From positions 372,001 to 436,000 of the forward strand of contig NC_065427.1 in NCBI RefSeq assembly GCF_024362695.1: DNA of 64,000 nt. The letters are read 5' to 3'. The stretch comes from Pectinophora gossypiella (Eukaryota; Arthropoda; Insecta; Lepidoptera; Gelechiidae). A model generated the notes under the pieces. It saw nothing but the letters and a program-made list of their open reading frames with translations, ran no database searches and was not told where the DNA came from. Position 1 is the stretch's first letter, and each line of letters begins with the position of its first letter. Positions 32,300 through 43,993 of this stretch are shown here, in pieces. The position numbers and the translations under genes were made by a program.

Positions 32300-32485
32300 T
32301 TGAATACAGAAGTACTTATAAATAAATAAATAAAGTGGGATCATACAGGCTAATAATAATAATAATATTTCGGACATGTTCCATAGTGGTTAGTAACAAG
32401 CAATAAACAACTTAATCTAGTGTCAGTAATAGAACGATTAAAAAAATATATAACAAGAAAACGTACACATTATTACAACACATTA

Positions 32486-32758
32486 CTAATAAGCAGGTTC
32501 CCACCGCCTGGTCACCGGTATCTGCAAGTCCACTTCAGTATGTAAGCGCATCCAGTGGCCCAGCAGTGGGGAGTCCCACCTATCAGTCAACACGCTCAGA
32601 ATGCCGTTTGAGCCGGAACGTAAGCGCCTCAATAGCGATGCGCACCTCTTCCTAATAATTGCAAAGAAAAAATCTGTATTGTGATCGGCAAACATTTTTG
32701 ACGCACTGCATAAACGCGGCAGCCCAAACAGCACCCTGAACGCGTTATTGAGATAAAA
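32486..32758 (-). pseudogene. 5'-truncated LINE ORF2 C-terminus
   Basis: On the minus strand the frame reads NNAFRVLFGLPRLCSASKMF and later IIRKRCASLLRRLR and DRWDSPLLGHWMRLH before a stop at 32486. This is the conserved C-terminal region after the reverse transcriptase in a lepidopteran LINE family that is not LINE-1, -2 or -3. A stop codon (at about 32751-32755) marks the 5' limit of the open part. No 3' UTR partner was identified. Confidence 0.65.
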
Positions 32759-33010
32759 GGATTATTCCAGCTACAATAACAACACCGCGTAACAGGGGGT
32801 GAATCGCATCGCATCGTCAAAGTGAAAAACTAAGAACAAAACGGGGAATCGGCGAGTTTTATTTTTATCGGCCAAACTTCCCGCGTCGGAGATGTAACGT
32901 GCTATTGCGAGAAAAGTTGCCACCATTCCAGCCTTAACTGAATTGGACACGCTCAACTTAACCCTTGAACATTTTTTATAATAAAAGATATGGGCCGTGA
33001 TTCCTGCATA
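32759..33010. other. Short unassigned stretch
   Basis: It may contain more of the decayed LINE on its left. I cannot show it. Confidence 0.25.
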
Positions 33011-33012
33011 CA

Positions 33013-33062
33013 CCTCCTGTCATTTTCTTATCCACCGAAAAGGAAAGGGACGGATGATTGAC
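33013..33062 (+). repeat. Arm of the 63619-63963 TIR element family
   Basis: 'ctgtcattttcttatccacc' followed by 'gaaaaggaaagggacggatg' matches the left arm of the element at the right edge of the window. The outermost TIR end and the other arm are missing. Confidence 0.75.
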
Positions 33063-33119
33063 AACTGTTATTCTTTTTTAACCCGGGCGTTTTTACTAGG
33101 CATCTCGCTCATATGCAAT

Positions 33120-33700
33120 ATGATCACTGGTTTGGTTACACTGCAAAGTGTCTAATCACCTAATAGATACCAGATAATATTTTAAATTTGTCAGAAAATA
33201 AATTTAAAACTCATGTGAAGCTTAATTTATGTAAAAAAGCTAATTAATGACTATTACCTAAATGATAAATTATTAAATAAGTTGTAATGTATACCCTCAT
33301 TGGTTTTTAAAAGATGTGTTGCTGTTGCAGTTCCTTCTCATTTCTTCTCCTCAGCCATAACACCTTGCGAAATGACGTAAATTAAAAAATGCTACATTGA
33401 CCTTCAACAAGTTTATCCACGATAATTACGTTGAATAAATGATTCTGATTTCTGATTTCACCTGATTGTCAAAAACAAGATCATTCCGTCCTTTGCAGGG
33501 CGCGTTTAAGCAGTCAATGGAAGCTACTATTTGCTTAAGTAAGTAGTTATTTTATTTACAAATAGTTATTATTAGTGTAGTCCCTAGTTTGGTTAGGACA
33601 GAACAACACGTTAAGCCGTTGGTCCCAGTTACTACTTACTGATGTAAGTAAGTAAAGTTGTCGTTACATGAGCCATGTCAGGGGCTTTTGGTGGCTCAAT
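33120..33700 (+). repeat. SINE-A split by a LINE tail
   Basis: The SINE body begins at about 33120 ('ctggtttggtta...ctaatcacct') and resumes at 33464 ('cctgattgtc', 'gatcattccgtc'). A later restart at about 33577 ('agtccctagtttggttagga', 'cgttaagccgttggtccc') shows the same body again. At least two SINE copies are therefore joined or partly duplicated here. Confidence 0.65.
33166..33463 (+). pseudogene. 5'-truncated LINE ORF2 C-terminus and 3' UTR
   Basis: The frame from 33168 reads IPDNILNLSENKFKTHVKLN and ends early at AN-stop because of a small deletion. It continues into a 3' UTR with 'gtgttgctgttgcagtt' and 'ttctcctcagccataacacc', ending in 'gaataaatgattctgattt'. A second copy with a longer C-terminus is at 43148-43475. 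The C-terminal layout (K.YY...DYL.DK) is like that of LINE-3 ORF2 but the 3' UTR is different. TCACCT borders both sides, suggesting insertion into a SINE. Confidence 0.8.
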
Positions 33701-33784
33701 AATTCCCTTCTCCTTCTATAGTGTGGGTTGTGAGGTGGATTACTAACCTCATCAACCAGCATTCATGAGTTCGGTCACTGATCC

Positions 33785-34065
33785 TCTTCTTCTATCGTGT
33801 GGGTTATGAGGTGGAGTACTAGCCTCATCAACACTGGTGTCAGGGTTACTATTGAGCCGCCAAAGTCCCCTGACATGGCTCATGTAACGACAACTTACTT
33901 ACATCAGTAAGTAGTAACTGGGACCAACGGCTTAACGTGTTGTTCTGTCCTAACCAAACTAGGGACCACAAAGTAATTTTTGTGATATATCTCCACCGGG
34001 AACCGAACCCAGGACCTCCGGATCGTGAGCCTAACGCCCAACCACTGGACCACGGAGGTCGTTAC
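33785..34065 (-). repeat. tRNA-derived SINE-A, internally deleted
   Basis: On minus: head 'cctccgtggtccagtggttg', B box 'gggttcggttccc', then the body with the 'gatgattccgtgcttcgg' part deleted, and the full SINE-A tail. The same body deletion ('acagaacaacacgttaagcc') is in the plus-strand copy at 33577-33705. The two are probably inverted relatives of one sub-lineage. Confidence 0.8.
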
Positions 34066-34440
34066 TAATCCTACAATCACACGAAAGAAGAAGACCACTC
34101 GTACTGGCATAAAATAGTAGAACTAATTCTATAAAACTGGATATGATAGAATGTTAGTCATGGCCGATCCCAGGAATAACTCTGTTCACGTTAAATGGGG
34201 CGGCGGTTATTTAAGGCGCATTTTAGAGAATTTAAAATATTCTATTACGCCGTCACTAGTCGGATGAGAGTCTGCACGATGTCTAGTTTAAGGTTGTGTC
34301 TGCCATACATCCTGAACACGTTTAGACAGAAACATGTTTCGTTTAGAAACACAGTGTGTTTATGCACCTATACAAATAAACAGAAAAAAATACTGCTTTA
34401 CTGAAGAAGACCGAAGGAGACACAGAGTATCGCTATATAG
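34066..34440. other. Gene-free stretch
   Basis: No supported gene. Confidence 0.3.
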
Positions 34441-34499
34441 TATAAAACAAAGTAAGTAGCTTTTTTTGTTCCTATATCGCTATGTACGCTTAAATCTTT

Positions 34500-34600
34500 A
34501 AAACTACGCAACGGATTTTGATGCGGTTTTTTTATAGATAGTTTTTCATGAGGAAGGTTTATAATGTATAATAACATCCATTAAATAGTGGAGAAATACA
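34500..34600 (+). repeat. 'gattttgatgcggt' repeat fragment
   Basis: It carries 'actacgcaacggattttgat' and 'gaggaaggtttataatgtat', shared with 31600-31690. Confidence 0.6.
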
Positions 34601-34634
34601 ATTCTTGAGGTTTTTAATGTGATGTTTTAACAGC

Positions 34635-34740
34635 ATATAAAATACGTCCCGCTGAGCACTAGCCTCTCATCAGCCCACCGGAGGAGGTATGGAGAATACT
34701 CCACCACGCTGCTCCACAGTGGCTTCATGGAGGTGCTTTT
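34635..34740 (-). repeat. SINE-B tail fragment
   Basis: It shows 'acgtcccgctgagcactag', 'ggaggaggtatggagaatac' and 'ccaccacgctgctccaca', the SINE-B tail read in reverse. Body and head are missing. Confidence 0.7.
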
Positions 34741-36080
34741 ACGTCTACTTAATAAAAAAGAAGAACCTTAGGTTGAATGGTGACGTCAGAAACAAAGACT
34801 AGAAGACGAGCCACTTGGTAGGAAGTGATCATACTCTTCAGTGGATATTTGCAACACCAGAGGTTGCCCTTGTGTCACAGGCTTTTAAGAGCACTGTTTA
34901 CATGCTTCTTATTGATTCACGAACCGCATGTTATATCGCAAAGTAAACACTTTAGGAGGGAGGGACACTACATGTAGCTGGTATCTATCTACAATGGGTA
35001 TAGGGAGACATTCAGTAAGAATCGATTAGTTAGATTATACTGACTTCTAGGTATAATAAAATTGACTCAACCTGGTGTAGAAGTGAGCGGGACAATCTAG
35101 TTGGAGACATCACCACACCGCAGATGGTCATAAGTAACAATTTAAGTAGGTACGTATAAATACGACCTGTCCTGAAACCCGGTACGCTCCACCAGGGACG
35201 AAATCAGGACTTTAGTTTGAGGCTAGAACCTAGACTGTCCCATTTAGCAATACCCCAATTTTGTCTCAAAAAAGGGAGATAATGTAGTGTGAGCTTGAGG
35301 CAGCCCTTATGACAAAGTATTCCGAACAACGATTGTGTAAACCACAGAAATACGAGTAGGTATTAGAAAGCATTCATGTAAGCATTAACCTAAAAATATG
35401 TAGTTGTACCATATTCTGTGTAATTTGATATACCTCAGGATTCAACGGGTGTATTATTCCCAACACACCTCACATTGCATCTCATTTCTAGACCACAACT
35501 TGAGCATACCTGCGAAGCTTGGTTTAAAAGTTTACTGTCAGAAGAATACTTTGTATACACTCAGTGCCTGACTTATTAGAGAAATACATTTGCCTGCTAA
35601 GAAAGTACCTCTGCTCAGATCCATTAGAGCCCTTTTCTCCCTAGATCCAGTCCTGTGCTCCACCGAAATGATTCAGTGCACAGTGATGCAGGTTTCTGGT
35701 AGAATATGCAATTCCAGTCTGTCCCAGTTTCAGTTCAAAAATAAGTATTGCAATCTCCAAAAAGCATTGTCTCCTGTTTTATGCAATGTAGATGGCGCTT
35801 ATACTTGTATTCTTATGTGTGTATGATGTAATTAAGTAGGTATAAATACGTTAAGTGGGTATCAACAGAGTAATAGGTAAAATAAAATAATGAGTGATTT
35901 TTCTTTGCCTGAAAGACTTTGATCGCCACGTACACACCTGTATCGTTACTAACATACAGGATTTGTACCCGGTGACGGCAATAGGCTCGCCCGCTATTGC
36001 ATGGGACCTAAACATCTGAGCTGGGTGTATTTCTATAAAAATCTGCCTACCCCTTAGTGTGCTATGTTATTTTAGTGAAA
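34741..36080. other. Gene-free stretch
   Basis: 1.3 kb without a recognised gene or repeat. The open frame at 35590-35826 has no recognisable domain. Confidence 0.3.
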
Positions 36081-36082
36081 CG

Positions 36083-36405
36083 TCCTCCGTGGCCCAGTGG
36101 ACGAGCGTTGTGCTCACGATCCGGAGGTCCCGGGTTCGAATCCCGATGGGGACAAATCACATAAATTATTTTGTGATCCCTAGTTTGGTCAGAACATTAC
36201 ATGCTGATCACTTGATGGTCCAAAAAGTAAGATGATCCGTGCTTCGGAAGGCACGGTAAGCCGTTGGTTCCGGTTATTACTTACTGTCGTAAGTAGTCGT
36301 TATATGAGTCATGTCAGGGGCCTATGGCGGCTCAATAATAACCCTGACACCAGGGTTGATAGGGTTGGTAATCCACCTCACAATCCACACGATAGAAGAA
36401 GAATA
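36083..36405 (+). repeat. tRNA-derived SINE-A, best reference copy
   Basis: Head 'cctccgtggcccagtggacg' with an A-box-like start, B box 'gggttcgaatccc', body ('gatgatccgtgcttcggaag', 'taagccgttggttccgg'), and tail ('gtcatgtcaggggcc', 'aataaccctgacaccagggt', 'ccacacgatagaagaagaa'). The promoter boxes are those of RNA polymerase III tRNA genes. It is a SINE and not a functional tRNA, because the body continues and other copies share it. Confidence 0.9.
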
Positions 36406-36885
36406 ATATAACTTTCTAATTTTCATACTCTCTTATCTATTAGTAGGTTTAAACAACATCAACAGGTAGTAGAAGTTTTAATAAATTAGTAAAAGATTCA
36501 TCTAACAAACATAAATAGAAAATAAACAATCTTACCGAAGACACAATTCATTAATCACAAACTATTAACTGGCAGTATCACAATCACAGGGGTTATTCTC
36601 AACATAACATAGAGCAAGTAACATTGTAACGTAACAACTGACTGTAACAGACAAGCTGGTTCATTTAAGACGGCGACGGATAAAAAGCGGCGTGGCTGCA
36701 GAGCTGTATGGACTCGCTAATGATGACAAAAACCGGGTGACGGACGAATAGTCGCTATTATGAGCCGCCGTGCTCATCCTGTCATACAACCTACTTGTGT
36801 ATATTGCTGTTTATTTCCTCTGAAATATTGGCATAATGTTACAAAAAAAGAAAAAAGCCGCAAAGAGTAAGTTGGACTCGTTTGA
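36406..36885. other. Gene-free stretch
   Basis: No supported feature. Confidence 0.3.
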
Positions 36886-37168
36886 TAGTAAGTAATACTA
36901 GTAAGTAAGTAAGTAATATATTTATTTCCTCTACAAATAACATTGTTCTTATACTAGTTTACAATCATTTTATAACATGAACATTAATAATATTTGTAGA
37001 GGCTGGAGCCTAAACTAGGGTACCCTGTGTTATAGGTCTCCAGGCCTCCACCTCCAGGAATACGGTCATTAATAATGTTATAAATAGAGCAATACAAAGA
37101 AAGTAAATAATAAAAAAAAAAAGTAAGAAATATGAGAAAAGTAATTTAAAAATACTGTTACAAAAAGG

Positions 37169-37170
<2 letters not shown>

Positions 37171-37209
<39 letters not shown>

Positions 37210-37247
37210 TGTGTGTGAGTGTGAGTGTGTGTGTGTGTGTGTGTGAG
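37171..37247 (-). repeat. CA-rich microsatellite in LINE-2 3' UTR
   Basis: Read as (GT)n on plus with GAGT and GTAT interruptions. It lies about 70 nt after the ORF2 stop on the element strand, as in LINE-1. Confidence 0.9.
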
Positions 37248-37318
37248 AGCGAGGGTACTAAACTTGGGTTCGGAATAGTTTCTTCTTCTTCCACTATTCG
37301 GGTGCTTATAAATTGGAG

Positions 37319-40260
37319 CTAAGCAGTTATCAATAATAGTTCCTCAGTCTCGTCATAGCTCAGACTCATAAGCCAAGACATCACCGTTTTCTTGCATTGA
37401 TACACGTTTAAAGGGTATATTTTGTTCACTGCATTACATCTGTTGTATAGGTACGACCCAAGAAAATCGAAAAATCTTTTGGCGAAGGTTGTATTAAATA
37501 GTTTACTGGGACAGATTAGGTCATGTCTTCTCTTATTTTGAGAGTAAGCTGGATTATAAGTCAACTGAGTGTGTTTTTTAATGATGGTTCCGGCGATAAA
37601 TAACTGGCGAACAGTTAATACTTTACAATCACCATACAATTTGGACGTCGGGAACAAGAATGGACGAAAAGTTGAGACCTTTAAAATTGCTCGCTGCGCC
37701 ACCTCTAGCTTCTTAAGAGTTGTCTTGTGAGTACCGCCCCAAACAGTAATACAGTAACTCAAAATTGCCTGACATAGTGCATAATAAACTATTTTTAAAA
37801 GGTTATAATCGGCCATGTGCCTAAGTGTTTTAAATATAAAAATTAACTTTCTGGTGCGTGCTGAAAGTAGCCTAACGTGGGTTTTAAAATTAAGATTTTG
37901 ATCTAGATGTATGCCAAGATACTTGATGGTTGAGACGTTTTCTAAACTTGGACACGAGCAGGGATATGTTAAATCAGAATGACATTTGTGGGCTGTTAGT
38001 CTATTGCTATTTTGATTAGATGGTGTTCGGAGAGAAAAGGTTATATATTTTGTTTTATCGGTATTTATCGTTAGTAGATTTTGTCCTAACCAGCGCAAAA
38101 CAGAATTTAATCCTTCCTGAGCACAACAGAATAGCTCTTGGGAAGAAGGTGCACTAAAAATAAGAGCTGTATCATCAGCGAAAGACACGATTTTTCCATT
38201 GTTTAACTGCAAATTACAAAGGTCGTTTATAAAGACCAGAAAAAGGGAGGGCCCGAGAATGCTCCCCTGAGGGACACCATAGACAACAGGTAGTTCATAA
38301 CTTAGGTGATTATCAATTTTAACTGACTGATTGCGATTACTAAGGTAACTCTTGAATAAATTAAGCGATTGCCCTCTTATTCCAAGTCGTTCCAGTTTCT
38401 TCAGGAGGAGTGGAATCGAAACCGTATCAAAGGCCTTAGCAAGGTCGAGGAATACAGACAAGCACTTTTTACCTTCATCTAATTTGGAAACGATATAATC
38501 AGTAAGGTCATGAACTGCATCGGCAGTAGACTTTTTGGCTCGAAATCCATATTGTTGAGGCGAGAGAAGGTTGTTTGATTCGAGAAATTTATTAAGTCTG
38601 TTATTCATGATACGTTCCAAAATTTTTGATACGGAAGGCAAGATAGAAATTGGTCTATAATTAGATACTAGGTCTCGATCACCTGCCTTAAATATGGGTT
38701 TTATAATTGCTTTTTTAAAAGCATTTGGGAATATGCCATTAGATAGACATAACTTACAAACATGTGCGATTGGGGGTACCTAAATATTTTTATAATGTTT
38801 AAGGAACCAGGATGGAATACCGTCCCAACCCACAGCACAGTTATATTTAAGGGTCAGGATGATGTTTTCAACTTCAGCCTCATCAGTATCAAAAATCGCG
38901 AAAGAATAAGGTGAGTTTGCGTTACTGGAGCCATTGTGGTTTATACCTGAGTTAGAGAGCTTTATTTTTTCCGCTAGAGTTTTCCCTATACTGGCAAAGT
39001 AATTGTTTACAACATTGACGGATTGAGAAGGGGTATCAGATATGGTTAGTAAGTTGAGAGCAGAGTCTATAGGCTTGTTTAAATGAGTATTAGTTTTAAT
39101 TACCTCCCACAACTTTTTACTGTTTGAACTTGCTTTCTGTATTTCACTTCTTTGGTATTCTCGCTTAACCTTCTTTAAAATATTATTGCAAAAATTTCTG
39201 TATCTACGGTAAGTAACCTTGAGAATAGTGTCATTGGGACATTGCTTTAGTTTTTTGTGCATGTTATCACGATTTCGGACACATCGTAATAATCCAATCG
39301 TAATCCAAGGCTTGATTATTCTAGCGCGCCGAGGTATACTTAATAATTTAGTGTTGGAGACTAGTGCCTGAGATAGAAGATTTACCAGAAGATTTGCGGC
39401 ATCATCGGGATCACTTGATGATAGGATCGGGTGAAAATCAAGTGAGCTCATTGTCACATCCAAACCAACATGATCAATTTTAGATATGTTCAAAGGAGGG
39501 TTTTTGGGTTGATTAATATCAATGCATAATATTATGGCATCGTGGTCCGTTATAGAAGAATGTAAGACAAATGTACTGTTACACTTTTTAGTTTTAAGTA
39601 TGAAGTGGTCCAAGCAGGAGCTACCTCTTGTCGGGAGAGTATGAGAGGGTAACATTCCATGCATTGCTAATAAGTTCAAATAATCATCAGAATGATTCTC
39701 TGTACTATCAGGCGCTATATTAATGTTAATATCACCAACAAGGATAATATTAGCGTATGAAACTAGGGAAAGCAGTATAGTGTTTAAAGAAGTCAAGAAA
39801 ACGGGAACATTATGTTTAAAACAGTAAGGACGATATATAGCAACAATAGCGGTATGGTTAGATATTTTCATTATTAAGCAGTTAGCCTCAGGAAAATTTG
39901 GCTCAAAAACAGAACATGAGAAAGAATTATTAGTATATACTACAACTCCATCATTTTGGTTATAATTGTCAGTTGTATGATGTACGTTGTAACCTTCTAA
40001 CGGAGGTAAATATTGCTGATCAGCCGATATTCGACATTCTGTCAATATTATAAAATCGAATTCAAGATTAATTCGAGATAATAAGGACAAAAGACCATCA
40101 AAGTTACCCAAAATGCTTACAATGTTTTGACTTAATATCTTAGTTTGTTTATGTGGCTGATTAAGGTGTGAAGACACCTCATCAGCAACGCAGGCAATAG
40201 GGACGGATATTTCAAAGTTGTCTAAACCATCTATTAGTTCATTTATATCTGCGAATTTTA
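37319..40260 (-). pseudogene. LINE-2 ORF2 with in-frame TAG and lost start
   Basis: An endonuclease/reverse transcriptase homologous to LINE-1 ORF2. The endonuclease part has SQNIVSIL, FIILTECRI, VGDININI and ITDHDAIIL. The RT part has FLDLAKAFDTV, GVPQGSILGP and FADD. One TAG at 38782-38780 divides it into 40260-38783 and 38779-37319. Both parts are in the same frame with no other stop between them, so it is a single nonsense change and not a frameshift. Upstream, the open frame reaches a TAA at about 40264 with no in-frame ATG, so the start codon is also lost or changed. A frame start at 40177 would rely on GTG and is not credible in a eukaryote. Confidence 0.88.
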
Positions 40261-40735
40261 ATTATGTTTTTTTTTTAATGTGTGCTTGGAAATAATGGAC
40301 TTGATAAGAATAATGAGAAAATTTCGGACAAGATTGTAAACTTTGGGAGATAGGTTGTAAGCAGAAAGACAGAAAAATGAGGATAGCAATTAATTTTGGT
40401 AATAGAAATGCGTAAAACTGAGACTGAGTTATATTGTGTATAGTTAATAATATACTAGTACGAATGTGACGTGACTGAGTTGAGAATAAGTTTGAATGTC
40501 GAAGAGTTGAGTGAGTTGTACATATTTTGGGATGTGAGTAAAAAGTGTGAATTGTGTAAATGTATAAATGTGTATGAGGTGTGAATATGTGGATATTTGA
40601 GTTTAATTGAGGTGTATGTGGTGAGTATGTTTTTGACAGTATGGGATATTCATTAAGTAATCTAATTGTTGAATTTTTAAATAGGAAATTTAAATAAGAA
40701 CAAACAAATAATAGAAAAAATATAACAATATCTAG
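40261..40735 (-). other. Inter-ORF spacer of LINE-2
   Basis: Very poor in C on plus (so poor in G on the element strand), like the LINE-1 spacer. No open frame of note. Confidence 0.6.
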
Positions 40736-41641
40736 TCAAGCTTCTTTTCTCAGCTTCGTCAATTGGTCTTCATTTTTTATCAAAATAGCGGGAGCTCCTT
40801 CAGACTTTCGTAGGAACACATTACCACCAGCTGACCAGCAGTAACCGTAGCCTTTGTCGGTTTTCAGTGTCTTAGATAGGTATAAGAGGCGTCTACCTTT
40901 GCTGGTAAGATGTTCGGATACATAAATTCTGGTGTCATTGTTTATAAATCCAAGGTTTCGGGCTGATAGTTGGGCAGAGTTTGACTTATGGAAGTTCTTG
41001 CATGCATCTAAGACATTGGCTTTGTAATAGGTATTTGAAAGTTCTATAATAATAGATGAGGTGTCATTCTCTTTTTTATTATACTGCCGGTAAATATCAC
41101 GGACCTGGTCCTGATTTAAGTTTAAATTAAGTGATTCGGACAGCTTACTTAGGTAATTGTACAAGACGGTTTTGGTTTCATTTTTTACTTTTGGGACGTT
41201 ACGTATCTCAACGCATGTTTTAATTAATGCCTTCTCTAGAGCTTCGCATTTTTCTTCCATTTTAGAGATTTGTGTAGAAAGCCCTTTGCGTTCCTCTTCC
41301 ATCCGAACAATGGTACTCTGGACTTGTTCAATACGGGCCGAGACATCGGAAATTGACATTTCAATCTCATTGTTGGTATTTTGGATGCAGTCGTTCTGTT
41401 TTTTTATTAATGCCATTTTATTTTCCAGTGAGTTGAGACGTGCATCCTGTCGGGCTTCAAAATCCCTAAACATTGAACGTAGACTTTCCTCTAAAGTTGA
41501 ACAGATATCCGACGAAACAATTGTAGATTCTGTTTCCTTATTAACATTAGGATCAGATCGTTTTTTGTCCCGGAGTGTAACATTCATATTTTCTGCATGG
41601 GAGCGAGAGTGTTGTGGGTCATGCATCGTCGCAGGCGTCAT
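40736..41641 (-). CDS. LINE-2 ORF1 protein with baculovirus-FP-like C-terminal domain
   Basis: 301 residues, intact. Residues 1-50 are polar and probably unstructured. About 52-145 is a coiled coil with regular hydrophobic spacing (EESLRSMFRDF, ARIEQVQSTIVRMEEE, KCEALEKALI). From about 145 to 301 is a globular domain with 'VEIRNVPKV', 'DIYRQY', 'IYVSEHLTSKGRRLLYLSK', 'YGYCWSAGGNVFLRKSE' and a final basic tail. The same segments occur in LINE-1 ORF1 in the same order and resemble the Baculo_FP domain. The start ATG has an A at -3. It probably coats the element RNA. It is open although ORF2 of the same element is broken. Confidence 0.82.
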   Translation of the reverse strand: MTPATMHDPQHSRSHAENMNVTLRDKKRSDPNVNKETESTIVSSDICSTLEESLRSMFRDFEARQDARLNSLENKMALIKKQNDCIQNTNNEIEMSISDVSARIEQVQSTIVRMEEERKGLSTQISKMEEKCEALEKALIKTCVEIRNVPKVKNETKTVLYNYLSKLSESLNLNLNQDQVRDIYRQYNKKENDTSSIIIELSNTYYKANVLDACKNFHKSNSAQLSARNLGFINNDTRIYVSEHLTSKGRRLLYLSKTLKTDKGYGYCWSAGGNVFLRKSEGAPAILIKNEDQLTKLRKEA

Positions 41642-41701
41642 TGGTGTCGCCGACGTTGGTGGGCGTGTTGATAAGGGTTCCTTACTAGTACTGTAGGTAG
41701 G

Positions 41702-43144
41702 TACTATAATATAGTCTTTGATGAGAGTCGAAGAAGCGAAAGAGAGAAAGAGTGGGATCGTAGTGGGATGTGGAATTCCGTGGTCTCAAGTAAAAAGTCG
41801 ATAGACATAATTAAGGTTCGGAACAGATACCACGAGGACAGAAAAGTAGCTTTTGTGGTTTAAATCCATATAATTTGTAATGTACTCGATAGAGATGTTC
41901 TATTAGATGATATTTAGTGACGAATTATCACGTTTCACGTACATATTGAAATGAATTTTCTTTTAAATTAATAGTTCAGTAATAAAACATGCCAAGTGTG
42001 GCAGAGGTAGTCCACAATCCACATAAATTGTGACTGTCCAAAATTACATTAAATGTGCATTAATCATTACTTCCCCACAATTTGGCTCGTTCATGTAATG
42101 GATCTTTTTTCACAACCACAATTTCAGCTTTGTCACTTTTTCATGTTTAAATATCAAAATACGTTCATAATCATTTTTCCGCGTAACAAACACGATATAT
42201 ATTCCATCTGTGAAATGTAAATTGAATTTAATCTTACTGTATAAAAAATCCACCGGATCATGTCTATTAAATATGGAATGACATCGTGCATCAAAAAAGT
42301 AAAAATCAATTCAATAAATATTCATATTAAAACCTTTATGTTCGGTGTTGTGTTAATATTCTGAGAATCGACAGGGATTTTTATCATGTTGGGAAATTTT
42401 GAAGGCAAAGTGTGCGTAGAGTGGGAATCATTTCAGGAACGGGTATCAACTAGTTTATGACTGCTTCTCTTGTTCGCAAATCAGTACTGCTGGTATGTTA
42501 TAGCGGGAGCGGGTGCAGCCTCGCTGATGGCGGGAACAAGGTAATATCATAAACATGTTTATTCGGAAAGTTGCATAAAACGTATAGCGGTCTCATAAAA
42601 ACGAACATCAAAATTGATGTTCAGAAGCTTTTCATAGCGGACTCTACTACCACTTTTACCAGTGTACACAAACCCTGATTAAAATGTTTTTATAGACTTT
42701 TTATGGATAAATTCAAGTATAGCATGCCATAAACTATTAAAATTGTGGTGAAACAGGTCACAAATTCTCATCATTACGATCGAATTTTATGACAAAGATA
42801 AAACTTAAGAGCAAATTAATGTTAATTTCGGTAATCTGAGCTCCTCTGCGAATGTAAGTCGCCAGTACTGTTTAAGAGTATGAACCGTTACCGCCTATAA
42901 AACGAAGACTAAATAAAATATAAGTAGTAAACGAAAACTCCCTCCCCCCAGCAGATTCTTCATAGAAATACTAAGACTTGTCAATTAGTTTTATTAAAGA
43001 CCGTCGATTCTCTCGTGGCGCAGATTAATATCTTTAGCCTTGACTTTGTAATAAGGCGGTTATTGTTTATCAAAGCTTATCGAAGGACGATTTGAATACC
43101 ATAGTAGTATTATCAGAGTGAGGTTATGTATACGTTTTTACAAT
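41702..43144. other. Gene-free stretch
   Basis: It may include the 5' UTR of LINE-2 at its left side. No other gene or repeat is recognised. Confidence 0.3.
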
Positions 43145-43147
43145 AAA

Positions 43148-43475
43148 ATACCAGATAATATTTTAAATTTGTCAGAAAATAAATTTAAAGCTCACGTGAA
43201 GCTTACTTTATGTAAAAAAGCTTATTATAAGATTAATGACTACCTAAATGATAAAAATTTCCGGTATTGAATGTGTTCCTCTAGTTATTAAATAACTTGT
43301 AATGTATATCCTCATTGGTTTTTAAAAGATGTGTTGCTGTTGCAGTTTCTTGTCATTTCTTCTCCTCAGCCATAACACCTTGCGAAATGACGTAAATTCA
43401 AAAATGTTACATTGACCTTCAACAAGTTTATCCATGATAATTACGTTGAATAAATAATTCTGATTTCTGATTTCA
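43148..43475 (+). pseudogene. 5'-truncated LINE ORF2 C-terminus and 3' UTR
   Basis: Second copy of the family at 33166-33463. Its frame reads IPDNILNLSENKFKAHVKLT and continues CKKAYYKINDYLNDKN before a stop, so it keeps more of the C-terminus. It has the same 3' UTR blocks and ends 'gaataaataattctgattt'. A 30-bp stretch absent from the other copy is present near 43250-43285. Confidence 0.85.
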
Positions 43476-43990
43476 ATCGTTGAGTGAGTAGTATCCGCTG
43501 TGAGAGGCGCGCGCTATGAACCCACATCTCTCACGGCTCGCGCTGTCATACCGTATTCATGGGATTTAGAGATATAGCGTTATGCGGAACCCCGCATGGT
43601 GTCTTGTTATTTCCCAGATTACATGCTCTGTTATTTTTTTGTTCAAATTTTGTGTTTTCCCGCCGCCTGGCTTATGAGACCGACTCGCATCGGTGTAAAA
43701 CGTAATGAATGTACCTAATCTTGGAATTATTTTGTCTTGCCATGTAGGTAAATTGTCGGAAAATGTTATTATATTACGTTCAACTCCGTACAGGAATCCT
43801 ATTACGAAACGCTACACCATATCTTTATTATATTAACGTGAATTTAATTGCGGAAAGAAACATTTCAGAAAATGGTTGTGTTAAAACAGAACCTTATAAA
43901 GTGACTCTTCATTTCAATTATTCTACCTATTAGCTAAATATACCTAGCAACATAATTCACTAACGGTAGTGACTGAAATGAGCAGAGCAC
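43476..43990. other. Gene-free stretch
   Basis: No supported feature. Confidence 0.3.
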
Positions 43991-43993
43991 ATC

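Larger units (their letters stand above)
36890..41700 (-). mobile_element. LINE-2: relative of LINE-1, ORF2 interrupted
   Basis: It has the same plan as LINE-1. ORF1 at 41641-40736 is followed by a spacer at 40735-40261 that is G-poor on the coding strand. ORF2 runs from about 40260 to 37319 with one in-frame stop, and the 3' UTR holds a CA run (37247-37171). The end is an AATAAA-containing sequence followed by a TTAC-type repeat (about 36920-36890). The 5' end was not identified. The element is probably dead through ORF2 but could still have been mobilised in trans. Confidence 0.85.

Noticed and set aside
36083..36155. Possible functional tRNA gene (good A-box-like start and B box)
   Set aside because: The sequence continues into a SINE body shared with many other copies, and heads of this type recur throughout the window.
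37010..37294. 94-codon minus-strand frame with His-Thr repeats
   Set aside because: It is the translation of the CA microsatellite in the LINE-2 3' UTR.
40175..40177. GTG as start codon of LINE-2 ORF2
   Set aside because: A eukaryotic LINE would not be expected to start at GTG. The frame extends further upstream to about 40260, so the original start is lost.
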